Source of the DNA: Lepraria neglecta
Taxonomy: Eukaryota > Ascomycota > Lecanoromycetes > Lecanorales > Stereocaulaceae
Direction: 5' to 3'
DNA length: 64,000 nt
Assembly: GCA_033220425.1 (NCBI GenBank)
Contig: CM065648.1
Span: 1,488,001 to 1,552,000, forward strand
Shown here: piece after piece, positions 1 through 14,000 of the stretch
How positions within the stretch are numbered: position 1 is the stretch's first letter
How the letters are laid out: each line of letters begins with the position of its first letter
The notes under the pieces: generated by a model
What the model saw: only the letters and a program-made list of their open reading frames with translations
What the model was told of the DNA's origin: nothing
Databases searched by the model: none
Translations under genes and position numbers: made by a program

Positions 1-1267
1 AGCTTTATATTAAATAGCTCTAGATTTATTTACCTAAGGAGTAGTAGACTAGTATCGATCTAGATAGGGAGACTACTAAGACTATTCTTAATAAGGACTT
101 ATTATATAAGATATAGTTAATAGAGTTCTTTAAGATAAATCGTCTTGCTAAGGAAGCCTTAGAGAATAATTAGCCTCTACCGTTTAGAAGAAAAAACGGG
201 TAACTATACCTTCTAGATATAAACCCCCTTGACTACCTATATAACGAATTTCCTATATATTTCATATAGGATAAGAGGAAACGGATATAGTTTATTCGCG
301 AGAAGGGGGAGGTAATTAGATATATATATATATATATAATTAGTTCTAAATAGGGTAATTTATACTATTACTAACTCCTTCTTACCTACTATTAGAGGGT
401 AATATTATTTAATAATCTACGGACTATTAACGGCGAGCTTCTAATATATAAAGTAGCCTATATTTAACTTGGATTAGTAGAGAATAATAAGTACTATATT
501 AAGGTACTAGAGGAAGCGAAGACTCTTTACTTACTAGTAGTACTATAAGGTCTTTTTATAATTATTCTATTAGAACTATACCCGGAGGACCCTTTAGTAC
601 TTTAGGAGAAATTTAAAGTAAGGTATATATCTATTTTTATTACTATAATCGTTATTTTTCTATCCAAGTTAGACTATATTCTATATCTAAGTTAGACTAT
701 ACTTAACTAAGTTGAACTATATTCTCTATCCGAGTTAGACTATATTTAACTAAGTCAAACTATATTCTCTATCCGAGTTAGACTATATATTCTAACTATT
801 AAAATAGTATATCGGACGACTATACTCGTATATTAAATAAGTATTTTGCCTACTATATAGATATTCTCTAGGACTATAAGGACGAACGCGTACAAGACCT
901 AGTATTTCAAGCTGAGCAATATACTCTATATTTAATTTCTAGCTAGTTAGACTACTAGTCTACCGCCGAAAGTAGCCTTAGCCTCGAGCTATTTAATCTT
1001 CCGCCGGTTATTATTCTATTTAATCTTCTATATAAATCGCGGATTTAGAACTATCTACTACGCGAAGAAATGTCTTATAATATTATACTAGAAGATATAG
1101 AGGTTAAATAGCAGAAGTTTAATACTAACTAACGCCTAGTAGCCGAAAAGATTATAGCGGTAGTAGATAAGAATAAGAATAATGAATTTAGTATAGGTAT
1201 ACTATTCTTTTTAAACGGCGCTGGAGGTATTAGGAAGACTATAGTCTAGAATACTATTCTAAAGAAG

Positions 1268-1678
1268 TATTAGAACCATTGGTTCTAACAGGACTATCCT
1301 ATAGGACACGGTACTATAGATAGGACTAGTAGCTAAAGCGATAAGCGCGACGAGCGCTAGCGCTTATGGCGCTTAGGAATGATAAGCGCAATGAGCGCCA
1401 GCGCTCATAACGCTTATAGAGTACTTGGTAGGATTTTATATATCTATATATACGGGGCTTTGCCTACTATTTAGAATAGTATATTCAACTTAGTTAATCT
1501 TCCTAGTACTCCTTGTACTATACTTTACTAGTTATTAATATAGAACGTATTGACTACCTATATACACGAAGACTGCTATTCTACCTAAGTGACTCCTCTT
1601 CTATAGAAGTATAAGATATACGAAACCTATACCCGGTTATTATACCGTTAGGTTAACGATTAGACGTAGGTCGTAACA
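1268..1678 (+). repeat. 5' LTR of gypsy element 1
   Basis: 411 bp, starting tattagaacc (ancestral TG converted to TA) and ending gtcgtaaca. It holds short GAGCGC-rich repeats and a TATA-rich stretch before ACGGGGCTTTGCC that probably served as promoter. The 3' LTR is its near copy. Confidence 0.9.
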
Positions 1679-1789
1679 CTTTGAATACCCTAAGGGATAA
1701 GTTCTTTAATAACTTCAGGTAGAAACCCTACCCTAAGTACCTTAATAGTTACTGGCTAGAGACGCTAAACTATAGATAAAGGATCTAGA

Positions 1790-4700
1790 AAAAGGATTAA
1801 GGTTATAGTACTAGACCTATACTACGGAGATAGGGATAAGCTTAAGCTATAGCTCACGCAAGTATAACTATACCTTCTATTCTAGGGAGACTTGCTCCTA
1901 GTAACTAGATATACTACCTTTACTATATCCTACCTATAAGGACGAGCCTAAAAGTAGGTCGAACCTTTCCTAAAGAAGTATATAGAAGACGACGACGAAG
2001 ACAGCGATATTAAATCTTGGATAGAGAGTATACCAAAGTTTATAGTCAAAATCCGCCGTATATTCGGACCTTCTAACAAGGTAAACGTAGTAATACGTAT
2101 TATCTAATATATAAAGTAGAAGAAGTCAGCGTTAGAGTTTTCAACTTAGTTTCAAATATACGCTACTAAGATAGGTTAGGATAATAATACGCTAATAATA
2201 ATATATTATTAAGGCCTTAAAGATAATATTAAAGACGAGCTTATAAGATTCGGAGGAGTAATTAATACTCTAGACGGACTTATTAAAAATACGATCGAAA
2301 TTAATAATAAGCTATTCGAATAGTCTATAGAGAAATAGTATAATAGAGGAGTTAGCGGAACCCGAAACGAAGGATTCTTCTTAAAGACGAAGAATTATAG
2401 ATAAGACTACGGGGAATATAATACTTACCGTAGTATAGTACTAATAGAGATTAACTTTATATAGATAGGAAAGAAGAAAGGAAACTTTAAAGGGAAAAAG
2501 TAGTACGGGGGAAAGAAAGTAATTACTTACTATAGCTATAGCAAACTAGGTTATATAGCTAGAGACTACAGGTCGAAGAATATAGTATACTAACTATAGA
2601 TTAACGTAATAGAAGGAGGACCTCTAGATAACGAGGAAGACTCTAAAGAAATATAGTAACCCTACGATAAAGAGAAATTCAGTTAGGATTCGGAAGATAA
2701 TACCTTCGAATTAGAATTCAATAAAGAAGTATAGAGGTATTACTATAGGGATAGTAATAGATCTTAATAATATAAGACGGATTAGGAACAACGGAAAGCT
2801 AGTCTAGAGAGACCAGCGTTAATACCCGAACCTAGATCTACTATATCCCAAGTAGAAGGAAAATTACTAGAAATTAAAGAACCTTAATCGGACGAAGATA
2901 AATATAAACTCTTCGACGAAATTAAAAGTAAAATATAAGGTATTCTAAACGAGTAATTATCTGCAAAACCCAAATAGGACGAACCTATACGAGACTATCG
3001 ATATAATAGGGAATATTAGTAATATAGCGAGATTCTATATACTAAATATATATTACCCGATTATTTAATATATAGAGAAGAAAGGGGCCGTTTAGTAAAA
3101 GAATATACGGTACCTCTACTAAAAAGAAGCTCTTATAGAGAGATATAGTAGTATAAGTATAAAGAAGATAGATATTAATAGTATCTTGTAAGTAAGAGGA
3201 AGTACTATTACTTCCTATACTTTATAGAAAAGTAGGAGAAGGAAAGAAATAACTTACTTAAAGTCTTTAAGAGAGGAGCTTATAACTAAGTACTATAGTA
3301 TAGCTACTTATACGACGAATATATTCCGTATAAGGGAATAAAGGAAGTATACGGATTCCTACTATTATAGGGAAAAGAATAATCTCTTATACTATAGGGA
3401 AGTATAAGGAGATTAATACGTTATTCCCTAAATAATAATTGTGTTCCGCCTAATATTATACTTATATTATTATACTAGTGAATATCGATAGATAGCGGAC
3501 CGTAGCGATAATAGATAGCGGGGCTATAGGAAATTTTATCTCAAGGAACTTAGTAGACTTAAGTAATCTACTAACCCGAAGGAAGAAATTATCCTATAAG
3601 CTACGCCTAGCTAATAGGTTAGTATTTTTAATAGGAAAAGTAGAGGAGGAAACTCGCTCCCTACTAGTAATAATTTAGTAATACTATAAGGAGATTATAT
3701 TCGATATAGTTAGGATAGCCACTTATAATATTATTTTAGGAATACCTTAGTTAAATAAATATAACCTAGAAATTAACTAGAAGATAAAAATACTTAAATT
3801 CGGACGATCTGGAGATATTACTAGTATTAGATCTATTAGTTAATAGTAGACGATAATAGATAAGAGAAAGAACCGAAGACCGGTTAAAGTATATATTACT
3901 TTATTCTTAAACGATAAGAGCGACTTCCAAGAGAGAAGGCTTAACTCCTTAGTTACTAGTAAGGGTTAGTAGAATACTAAAGAGAGAGCTACTAAAGGAA
4001 AAGACGAACCTTCTGCGATCCCTCGGGAATATAAATAGTAGGTATACCTATTCAAGGAAGAGACGAGCGTAAAAGCGTTGCCTAAGTACTAACTATAGGA
4101 TTATAAGATCGAACTTGAACCTAGTAAGGCGCCAATATTTGGACCTATCTATATATTATTAGAAAGGGAACTTACTATACTTCGCGGGTATATTAATAAA
4201 AACCTTAAGAAAGGATTTATTCGGGAATCTAAATCACTAGTAGGTTATCTAATCCTCTTCGCGCCGAAGAAGGACGGAAGCTTAAGACTATACGTCGACT
4301 ATCGAAAGTTAAACGATATTACTATTAAGAATAGATACCCTTTACCTAATATCAGCGAGCTATAGGATCGGCTTGGCAAGGCAAAGATATTTACTAAACT
4401 AGATCTTAGGGGTATATATAACCTAATTCGGATAAAAGAAGGCGAAGAATAGAAAACTGCCTTCCGAACTAGATATAGCTACTACGAGTATTTAGTAATA
4501 CCGTTTAGACTTACTAACGTACTAGTAACCTACTAAGTACTTATTAATAATATTATATAAGTATACTTAGATCGAATAGCGATAGTATACCTTAATAATA
4601 TCTTGATTTACTCTAAGAACAAGGAAGAATATATTAAGTATATATAGGATATTATCGAATGCCGATTATAAGCGGAACTACTCCTTAAACCGGAAAAGTA

Positions 4701-6860
4701 CGAATTTTACAGGGACTCTATTAAGTTCCTAGGATTTATAGTTAGTATAAAAGGTATTAGTATAAGTCTAGAAAAGATTAAAGCTATAGCGGAATAGCCT
4801 ATACTATAGGACGTTAAAGTAGTGCAAAGTTTCTTAGGATTTGCTAACTTTAATAGGAAGTTTATTAAGGGCTACTCCAAGAAAGTACTTCTACTTATAG
4901 ATATTACTAAGAAGAATATCGGATTTATATAGGGATAAGAATAATAAAAGTCGTTTAATATATTAAAGAAAGTATATATAGATCCTCTAGTACTCTATAC
5001 CTTTCAAGCTAATAAACCGGCTTATATCGAAATAGATACCTCGGATCTTGTAATAGGAGTATACCTTTGTCAGATAAAGGACTAAAAGTAGTATCTAGTT
5101 ACCTACTTTTCACGAAAGATATTAGTAGTAGAACAAAACTATAATATACACGATAAAGAACTACTTGCCGTAGTATATATACTTTAGAATTAGAGAGTAT
5201 ACGCAGAAAGCTACTTAGACCTAACTATCTTTATAGATTATAAGAATCTTCTTAACTTTATAATAACGAAAGAGTTAAATAGAAGATAAGTTAGATAGTT
5301 AGAACTACTCGGATAGTATAAGTTCAAGATAACCTATACCCTAGGAAAAGATAATAGTCGAGTAGATATACTTAGTAGGCAATCGGACTATATAGAAGAA
5401 AAGAATATTACGGAACGACTAATCCTAAAACGAGAAGCCGATAGATTATTAGTACTATATTAGGTATTAGTAATAACCCTTCGTATATTAGGACCCGATA
5501 CGACTAATAGGATTATAAAGGCCTACAACGACGATATATTCGTAATAAAGCTAAGATAGGATTAATAGGATTTAGTATTGCTCAGATATTAGGATAAAAC
5601 TTACTTACCTAATATATACGTTAAAGAAGTAATTAGGGATTACTACGATAATCTATTACAAGGTTACCCTAGAGTATCTAAGACTATAGAACTCCTAGGA
5701 CGAGGATACGTAGTACCGAAACTTCGGGTATACGTTAAATAATATATTAAGGAATATATTCAATACTAATAGAATAAGGCGGTACGATACGCTAAGTACG
5801 GGCAAATTTAGTTTATACCTATACTAGAATCACTATAGGATAATATTATAATAGACTTTATAGTCAAACTACTACCTTTAAAGGACCTAGCTATATAGGA
5901 TATCTTCGATTCAATTATAGTCATTATAGATAAACTTACGAAGTATATAGTTATAATACCTTTTAAGGAAATATATAAAGTAGATTAATTAGCTTTTATA
6001 CTCTTGGATAAACTAATAAGAGATTATAGTATACCTAAGTCGATAATATCCGATAGAGATAAATTATTCACTTCTAACTACTAGAGGATACTAATCGTAG
6101 TAATAGGAATAAAACTTTGGATATTAATAGTATATTACCTATAAACTAATAGATAAATAGAATATGCGAATTAAATAATAGAAGTATATTTAAGATATTA
6201 TATAAACTAGAAACAAGATAATTAGGTTTTACTACTTCTAATAGTATAACTAGCGTATAATAATAAGAGGTTAGATATAATAGGCCTGATACTATTCTTT
6301 ACTAACTATGGAAAGAATATAAATATATTTCTATAACCTAGGGAAGGACCTAATATAGAAAAAGCTTTAGTAAAAGTAGAAGAGCTAAAGAATTTATATA
6401 AGGATATATAAAGGTCTATTAAAAGCTCTAATAATAAATTAAAGGAACAGGTCGATAAAAGAAGAAAGAATATTCCTTAGCTTAAAGAGGGGGATAAAGT
6501 CTACCTCCTAATAAAGAATATAAAGATAATAAGACTAAGTAAGAAACTAGATTATATTAAGGTCGGATTATTCTTGATTAAGAAGGTAAAGGGGGCTGTT
6601 AACTATAAACTCGAGCTTCTACCTGACGCTAAGGTATATCCGGTATTCTATATCTTACTTCTAGAGCTAGTAGACTCTAATATACTACTCTAAGAGACGT
6701 TTTATTATAATATTAAGGAAGAAATAGAGTATAAGGTTAAGAGGATCCTAGATAGAAGAAATTAGTTCTATCTAGTTAAATAGAAAGGGTACGACGAAAC
6801 GGAAAGTACCTAGGAACCTCTTAGGAACCTTGCGGGGAATTGCGGGGAACGCCTATAAGA
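1790..6860 (+). pseudogene. Gag-Pol relic of gypsy element 1
   Basis: The translated fragments follow the chromovirus order. Gag motifs GLKDNIKDEL and INTLDGLIKN lie near 2210-2300. A CCHC zinc knuckle near 2523-2580 has its Cys and His codons changed to Tyr (YSYSKLGYIARDY). The protease motif DSGA is intact at 3514-3525. RT includes [12 protein letters not shown], and its catalytic YLDD is changed to YLNN at 4588-4599. RNase H has ITYTLGKDNSRVD near 5330, and integrase has KSIISDRDKLFTSNY near 6035-6085. The chromodomain lies near 6718-6850 (RILDRRN, LVK-KGYDETEST). Dozens of in-frame stops make it dead. It shows an element that once copied itself through RNA and targeted chromatin. Confidence 0.9.
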
Positions 6861-6872
6861 GTTTTATTAGAG

Positions 6873-7396
6873 ATAAGAGAAGACTAGTTAAAACTCTCGG
6901 GGCCCTTAAGGCTAGGGGGGAGGTCGAACTGCTCGGAGCTAACGTTAAATATTAGACCGTCGGGGGTATCAGAAGGAAGACCCTTATCCTTCTCCAGTTC
7001 CTCGATATTCTATAACTCGCGCTCGACTAGTCTTTTCTCTTTATCTTAGATATAATCGAATTATAATTAAAGGCGTATAAGTTTCGCCTATATTTCCTTT
7101 ATTTTAGACTAAGTATTATCGCGGACTTTCTTAATATAATATATCTTATCGATAGATATAATAAGGTCGTACTTCTTACCTATAGCTATATAGTTAGAAT
7201 AATAATCTAAACGGACGCCTACTAAGTATTACTTATTACCCTTTGTATAAAGAGTATAAGGATATATTATAAACCTAGATAATTCGCTAGAGAGTTCTTT
7301 ACGACGGATAAAGGGATCTTTAGAATAGATAGTTCGACGAGGAGGTATAAAGGATAGATAGTTTCTCAGGACGAGAAATCTAGAGGAGGGGGCTAG
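6873..7396 (-). pseudogene. Antisense Zn2Cys6-like/coiled-coil ORF relic in element 1
   Basis: On the strand opposite gag-pol, between the chromodomain and the 3' LTR, a long frame runs with few stops. Residues PYTLYTKGNKQYLVGV and following have Tyr at positions spaced x2, x6, x8, x2, x6 (7169-7258). The equivalent positions in sister copies keep Cys, which gives the C-x2-C-x6-C-x8-C-x2-C-x6-C pattern of fungal binuclear zinc clusters. A charged, probably coiled-coil stretch follows, then the shared tail motif LIFNVSSEQFDL. The pattern is seen directly. That it was a DNA-binding zinc cluster is inference. Confidence 0.62.
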
Positions 7397-7839
7397 TATT
7401 AGAACTATTGGTTCTGACAGGACTATCCTATAGGACACGGTACTATAGATAGGACTGTCCTGTAGGACACGGTACTATAGACAGGACTAGTAGCTGAAGC
7501 GATGAGCGCGACGAGCGCTAGCGCTTATAGCGCTCAGGAATAATAAGCGTAATAAGCGCCAGCGCTTATAACGCTTATGGAGTGCTTGGTAGGATTTCAT
7601 ATATCTATATATACGGGGCTTTGCCTACTATTTGGAATAGCGTATTCAACTTGGTTAATCTTCCTGGTACTCCTTGTACTATACTTTACTAGTTATCAAT
7701 ATAGAACGTATTGACTACCTATATATACGAAGACTGCTATTCTACCTGAGTAACTCCTCTCCTACAGAAGCATAAGATATACGAAACCTATACCCGGTTA
7801 TCGCACCGTTAGGTTAATAATCGGACGTGGGTCGTAACA
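7397..7839 (+). repeat. 3' LTR of gypsy element 1
   Basis: 443 bp. It is longer than the 5' LTR because a ~32-bp unit around tataggacacggtactatag is duplicated. It ends gtcgtaaca and is followed by the AGAAG target duplication. Confidence 0.9.
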
Positions 7840-9821
7840 AGAAGCTCTGTTCTTAGAAGCGTATTACTTTAGTAGTAGCCTCTTTAGGTATTACTATAAC
7901 CCTATTAGATAGTAGACGTACTACCTATTCGCGATTCAAGATCCTATTAGATACTAAGAGTACGTCCAGTTACGGTATTTAGAAAGGGACTAATCTCGCA
8001 GAGTTAATTAAGCGGGCTTATATCATCTTCTAGGACGAAGCGCCTATATAGAGTCATTTCGCTATTGAATACGTTAGCTATTCTTTATAGAATCTTTGCG
8101 GTAATAATAGTACTTACTTTGGTAGCAAGGTCGTTTGCTTTTGCGGCGATTTCCGTTAGACCTTGCCAGTAGTCCTAGGGGGGACCGTAGGCGTTATTAT
8201 TAATGCCTGTATCTAGAAGGCGGCGTTCTAGGACGAGGTAACTATTCTTCGCCTTACTACTAATATATATCTAAGTAATAGAGGTCTCATCGAAGAAGAT
8301 AGACGGCGAATAGTAGAATTTACCGAAGCTCTCCTATATATTAGTAATAGTAAAGGTAATATAGTCGACCTAATCACTAAGGATAAGAAGTCTCCCTAGA
8401 AATATAGATACCTACTAGGGAATACTATAGACGTACTAATTAATAAAATTTATCCTACTATTAGTAGAGATCTTCTAGACTAGTACTATCTAACTAAATA
8501 AGTAATTCTAGCTATTATAAACAAGAATGTCTAGAGAGTAAACAACTATATTCTTAACCGTATACGGGGCGACTACTATAAATACTAGAGTTTCGATCAA
8601 GCGGTAAACCCTAAAGAAAACGAGATATTCCCTAATAAGTACTAGAATAAATTCTATAAGCCCTTACTACTACCGTATAAGCTATAGTTAAAGGTAGGGA
8701 CGCCAGTAATATTAATAAGGAACTTAGATATACCCCGTCTCTATAATAGGACCTATATTCTACTTACCGAATATAAGAGATATATCCTTAAGGGTAATAT
8801 TATAGATAGGAGTTTCGACGGTAGCGAGGTAGTCTTATATAAGATCCCTTTATAGTCTAAGGATAGTAATAAGTATATCCCTACCCCGTTCACCCGCAAG
8901 TAGTTCCCTATACGCCCTACCTTCGTAATAACTATTAATAAGTTATAGGGGCAGTCGATATAGTATATAGGACTTAATCTATAGTCCCGTCTAGTATTTA
9001 CCTATAGGCAATTTTATATTAGTAACTCGCGCGTTACTATAGAGTTGAACCTATATATAATAGGTCTAGATTTAGATAACTATATTAGGTATAAGCTTAT
9101 AAGTAACCCGGTCTATAAGTAGATACTACTATAGGTCTAGTACTTGTAGAACGGTACTTATAGAATAGTTATAGCTAATAGGAGTTACTTAAAACGACGC
9201 TAAGCCTCTTTAGGAATATATATCAAACTTGTAGATTGCGGCAATCGACTTTTCAGTACGATTCAGGGTTAGATTTTACTTAGTATAGCTATTATTTAGA
9301 CTTAATAAATAGCGGTAACTATATCTTAACGCTTAAAGATATTAGCTAATAAGCTTGCAGGCGTATAGGTATAGGTTATATTATAGTCCCGGTATGGTTT
9401 CTCTATAAATAATCGCGATATTACTATTATATAACCTCGCCGTCGATAGGTATAAAAATATATATTTACACGTAGAAGTCTCAGCCCTATACCAAGCCCT
9501 ACGTTATAGCGCGCGTGTTTAGCCAATCGGGATTTCACAGGCCTAGTACTAGCTTAGGACTATAAAATATTTAGCTAATTAGCGCTAATTCTAGACCCGA
9601 GAAATAGCCAAGCGCGCGTTAAGGCCGCCCTTTAGTATTAAAATCTGAATATTTTAATAACTTTAGAAGTATTAGAGTTAGAGCTTAACTTTATATATAT
9701 AAAATATACTATAAATAGAGGGCTTTCTAACTCTACTTAAATTTTCTAAATCGAGTATAAAATAAGCGAGATATAGCCGGGTTTATAGTAATCTTCTATA
9801 AAGATTATAGATACTAACTTA

Positions 9822-10435
9822 TATAATAATAAGATATTAGATATAATAAAGCTAATACTATTCTTTACTAATTATAGAAAGAATATAAATACTTTTCTAT
9901 AATCTAGAGAGGGACCTAATATAGAAAAAGCCTTAGTAAAGATAGATAAGCTAAAGAATTTATAGAAGGATATATAAAGATCTATTAAAAGCTTAAATTC
10001 TAAACTAAAGAAAGGAATTAATAAGAAAAGAAAGAATATTCCTTAGTTAAAGAAGAGGGATAAAGTATATCTTCTAATAAAAAATATAAGAATAATAAGA
10101 CTAAGTAAGAAACTAGATTATATTAAGATTAGACTATTCTTAATTAAATAGATAAAAGGACCTATTAACTATAAACTTAAGCTTCTACCTAATACTAAGG
10201 TATATCTAGTATTCTATATCTTACTCTTAGAGCTAGTAGACTCTAATATACTCTTATAGGAAATATTTTATTATAATATTAAAGAAGAAATAGAGTTTAA
10301 GGTTAAGAGGATTCTAAACTAGATTAATTAGAAATATCTAGTTAAATAGAAAGGGTATAACGATACCGAAAATATCTAGAAACTACTTAAGAATCTTATA
10401 AACTACTAGGGACTTATATAAGAGTTCCGGGAGTA
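9822..10435 (+). pseudogene. Integrase C-terminus and chromodomain relic of gypsy X copy A
   Basis: The translation shows the post-catalytic integrase segment (ILFFTNYRKNINTF-like), the basic GPY-type region (NIPQLKKRDKVYLL-like) and a chromodomain near 10280-10410, with many TAG/TAA codons. It lines up with the same region of elements 1-4. Everything upstream of this point in the ancestral element is missing or replaced by the Helitron. Confidence 0.8.
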
Positions 10436-10575
10436 TTATAGAAGGAGGACTAATTAGTTCTATCTAGGAAGCTAAATTATTTAGATAAGATATTAAATAT
10501 CTAGCTATTAGGAATACTTAGGATAGACTACTAGTCTTCTTCTAACTCCTTAATATTCTATATCTCTTAGTCTAT

Positions 10576-11032
10576 TATTAAGACCCAAGGATATACTAGA
10601 GGGAACGCGCTGCGGGCGCACGAAGGGGCATGGGCTTGGCAGGGTCTAGTTCAGACGAATCGATGTTCGACTCGTTCGACCCGGACATAGTTTAGACGAA
10701 TCGATGTTCGACTCGTTCGACTCGGATATAGTTTAGACGAATCGATATTCGACTCGTTCGAATATAAAGACTTGGCAGGGATTTCCTATTGCTATATATA
10801 TAGAGTACTACTTACTACTTGGAGCATCGTGCTCAACTTCTGTTTACATCTAGTACTCTACTATATACGATAGATCTCTTAGGCTAGGCACTGAATATAT
10901 ACATCCTCTGATTATATACTAGACCCGCTTAGTATCACTTGAAGCCTACTTCATACTCTTGCTCTATTGTATACCTATCCTAGTGAGAATCAATCTACAC
11001 TACGACCACCGCACGTAACGTGGTTCGTAACA
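10576..11032 (+). repeat. 5' LTR of element 2 with triple U3 repeat
   Basis: 457 bp, from tattaagacccaagg to ggttcgtaaca. Three tandem ~50-bp units containing GACGAATCGATGTTCGACTC lie at about 10650-10762, a layout typical of U3 enhancer repeats. The segment gatagatctcttaggctagg is shared with the other gypsy LTR types here. Confidence 0.9.
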
Positions 11033-11069
11033 CTTTAAGCACCCTCAAGGATAAGTACTCTACTAAGAG

Positions 11070-14000
11070 ACCCTAGGGTACCTACCCCAAGCTCCTTAGG
11101 AGGAGGAAGCGGATAACGACGCCCGACTATTGACGAAGGACTCAGTAGGTATATTAAGATAGCCTAGCCCGACTTATACTATAGAGAGAGAGATAAGCTC
11201 GAGGGATAGCTATCCTAGGTATTATTATATCTGAAGTTCTAAGGGGACCTTATACCTATATAACGACACCCTACCTTCGCTATTACTTACTTACGTAGAA
11301 GGGCCCAAAAGTAGGTTAATCTATTCTTAAAGAAGTATATAGAAGACGACGACGAAGACGGCGAAATAAAACTATAGATAGAGAGTATAGCTATATTTAG
11401 ACTCGAAATCCGCCGTATATTCGGTCTATCGAATAAAGTCAATATAGCGATATAAACTATCCAGTATATAACCTAGAAGAAATCTATATTAGAGTATTCG
11501 ACTTAATTTCAATAATACGTAGTAAAGACTAACTGGGACGATAACGTATTGATAACTATATACCGGAGAGGTCTTAAGGACAATATTAAAGACGAGCTTA
11601 TAAGGTCAGGGATTATTATTAATACCCTAGATAAATTGATCGAGGAAGCAATCGAAATTGATAATAAGCTATTCGAAAGGACTATAGAGAAAAGGTATAA
11701 CGGAGGAGTCGGCGGAATGGGACGCTCAAGCTTTTTTGCTAAATCGAAGAGCTACCGCCTAGGACACAAGGAACGCGACCCTTATAGATATATACTAATA
11801 GAATTAGACTTCACAGAGAAGAAAGGTAAATAGGCCTTTAGGGGGCCAGCTAGGGGCAAGAAGCAGTAAGGGGGCAGAAAGAAAATACTTACGTGTTATA
11901 GCTATAGCAAACCGGGCCACTTCACTAGAGACTACAAGTCGAAAAACATAGTGTATCGACCGTAGCTAAATATACTAGAGAAAGTATAAACCTAGGATGA
12001 TATAGACGGTACGCCTAAGGAAGTTCTACTAATATAGGATAGAGTTGAAGAACACGTTAACTCCTGGTATAATAGGATAATACAAGAGTAATACAACTAT
12101 AAATTCGAAAGCGAGGACGAACTTATAGAGGACGTTAACTTGTAAACTAGAGAAGACCTAGATATTAGGGACGGTAGCGATACTTAGGAAGAATCCGAGT
12201 AGGATTAGGAAGAAGAGGGGATAGACCTAGAGTAGGAAGAAGCCCTTAGTACGTTAGAAGCTAAGTAGGAAGAAATACGACTACCAAGGGGATTAATACC
12301 TAGATCTACTACGTCTAAGGAAAAGAAGGACTCTAAGGAACTATAATAGGACGGTAAAAAGCCGGATTATCGATAAGATCGGAATCACCGAAAACACAAA
12401 GAGTTACCGTAGGAAGATTGTACCACGCTTCACTATATATAGTATAGCACGCCAAGAAATTGCAGAAAAGGACTAGTAAAGAAAGCTTACTATAGATAAG
12501 ACTTCTACTACAACTATAAAAGAAACGAATACAAGTTTTATCTAGTAATAAAAAGACTTTACTAGTTCTTCCTAGGAAACGATATAGATTAGTCGGAACG
12601 AGTAAAGAAAGAAATAATATACCATCCGTATACGGAAAAATGCTATCTAAAGGAATAGTATACCTGTTTATATAATAACTATATAGAATATATAGAAGTA
12701 AAATCCGAAGTAGGGTTCCTACTCCTAGTAGCAAAGCAGATAGAATCTATATCGGATTTCCTGCAGGGAAAAGAGTAATCCCTCGCGGTAGGGGTAGCCA
12801 CGAGGAGATCAATATATTAACCCCCAAATAACATCTATATTCCGCGCAATACGATACGCATGTAAAAATACTAGTAATCGTTAATAGATAGCGGACCGTT
12901 ACGATAATAGATTCTGGAGCTACTAGAAACTTTATCTTATAAGACTTGGTGCGAATAACTAGAATACTAACTCGGAAGAAGTTATAGTAGTATAACCTTT
13001 AGATGGCTAACGGGTTAATACTATCAATAGGAAAGGTAGACGAAGAGATACTTTCGTTACCTATTATAATTTAGCGCTACTATAAGGAGATTACCTTTAA
13101 TATCGTTAGGATAGCTATCTATTATATAATTTTAGGTATACCTTAGTTAAAGAAGCACAACCTAATAATCGATTAGGCTCGAGGAGTACTCAAGATAGAT
13201 TAATCCGGAAATATTACCAGGATTATATCTACGTATTAGCAGCGTTTAATAGTAGATAAGAAGTCGAACCGAAGACCGGTCGAGGTATATATTACCTTAG
13301 CTTCGCATAAGGACGGTACCAAAAGGTAGTCCGACTCTATAGTTACTAGCGAAGGTTAGCGGGATAATAAAGTAAGAGTTAGAGGAGGAACTAATATACT
13401 CTCTATCCCTCGGGAGTATAGTAGATAGGCGTACTTATTCAAGGAAGAGACGAATATAGAAGTATTACCTAGGTACTAGCTATAGAATTATAAGATCGAA
13501 CTCGAATCTAGTAAATAGCCGATATTTAGACCTATTTACGTATTATTAGAAAAGGAACTTAAGGTACTTCGCGGGTATATTAATAAGAACCTCAAAAAGG
13601 GATTTATTCGGGAATCTAAATTACTAGTAGGTTATCCTATCCTCTTTATACTAAAGAAGGATAGAAGCTTAAGACTATACGTCGACTATCGAAAGTTAAA
13701 CGATATTACTATCAAAAATAGATATTTATTGCTAAATATAGGGGAGCTATAGAATCGGCTCGGTAAAGCAAAGATATTTACTAAACTGGATCTTAGAGGC
13801 GTATATAATCTAATTTAGATAAAAGAAGGCGAAGAATAGAAAACTACCTTCCGAACAAGATATAGCCATTACGAGTATCTAGTAATACCGTTTAGACTTA
13901 CCAACGTACTAGTAACCTACCAAGCACTTATTAATAATATTATACGAGTATACTTAGATCGAATAGCGATAGCGTACCTCGATAATATACTAATCTATTC

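Larger units (their letters stand above)
1268..7839 (+). mobile_element. Ty3/gypsy chromovirus element 1, complete with TSD
   Basis: A full-length LTR retrotransposon of 6572 bp. LTRs lie at 1268-1678 and 7397-7839. The 5-bp target duplication AGAAG is at 1263-1267 and 7840-7844, and joining the flanks restores the helicase sequence seen uninterrupted in copy B. Order on the plus strand: Gag with zinc knuckle, protease, reverse transcriptase, RNase H, integrase, chromodomain, as in chromoviruses. A polypurine stretch (gaggagggggctag) precedes the 3' LTR. All frames carry RIP-type stops. Same subfamily as the element at 42460-48955. Confidence 0.93.
1061..9063 (+). pseudogene. Pif1-like helicase domain of Helitron A RepHel (relic)
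   Basis: Reading through stops gives a typical Helitron Pif1-type helicase. An N-terminal LLREEMSYNI stretch leads to the Walker A motif at 1214-1240 (NGAGG-x-R-KT). After the gypsy insertion the frame resumes with KRITLVVASLGIT, a Walker B DEAP at 8034-8045, FCGDFRQTLPVV at about 8139-8170, and C-terminal LKVGTPVILIRNLD and FYISNSRVT motifs ending near 9063. In a living Helitron this domain unwinds DNA during rolling-circle transposition. Here TAG and TAA codons interrupt it throughout and a 6.6 kb retrotransposon separates Walker A from Walker B, so it cannot be functional. Confidence 0.82.
1..9821 (+). mobile_element. RepHel Helitron copy A, partial, RIP-degraded
   Basis: The 3' portion of an autonomous Helitron, entering from beyond the left edge and interrupted by a gypsy element at 1268-7839. 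Positions 1-1267 and 7840-9821 match, in reverse complement, the minus-strand copy B at about 22027-25500. It carries a Pif1-like helicase relic and ends near 9821 in a mutated form of the family 3' end: the hairpin GTAATCTTC-tgt-GAAGATTAC followed by GGGCACTCACTTG, here changed by C-to-T and G-to-A. Sequence beyond 9821 is gypsy. Helitrons move by rolling-circle replication using a Rep/helicase fusion. The copy is inactive because its frame holds many stops. The exact 3' boundary is uncertain by a base or two. Confidence 0.8.

Noticed and set aside
9326-9538. 70-codon minus-strand frame near the Helitron A 3' end, partly conserved in copy B
   Set aside because: Conservation between the two copies is explained by duplication of the whole element. 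No motif is recognisable and copy B has stops.
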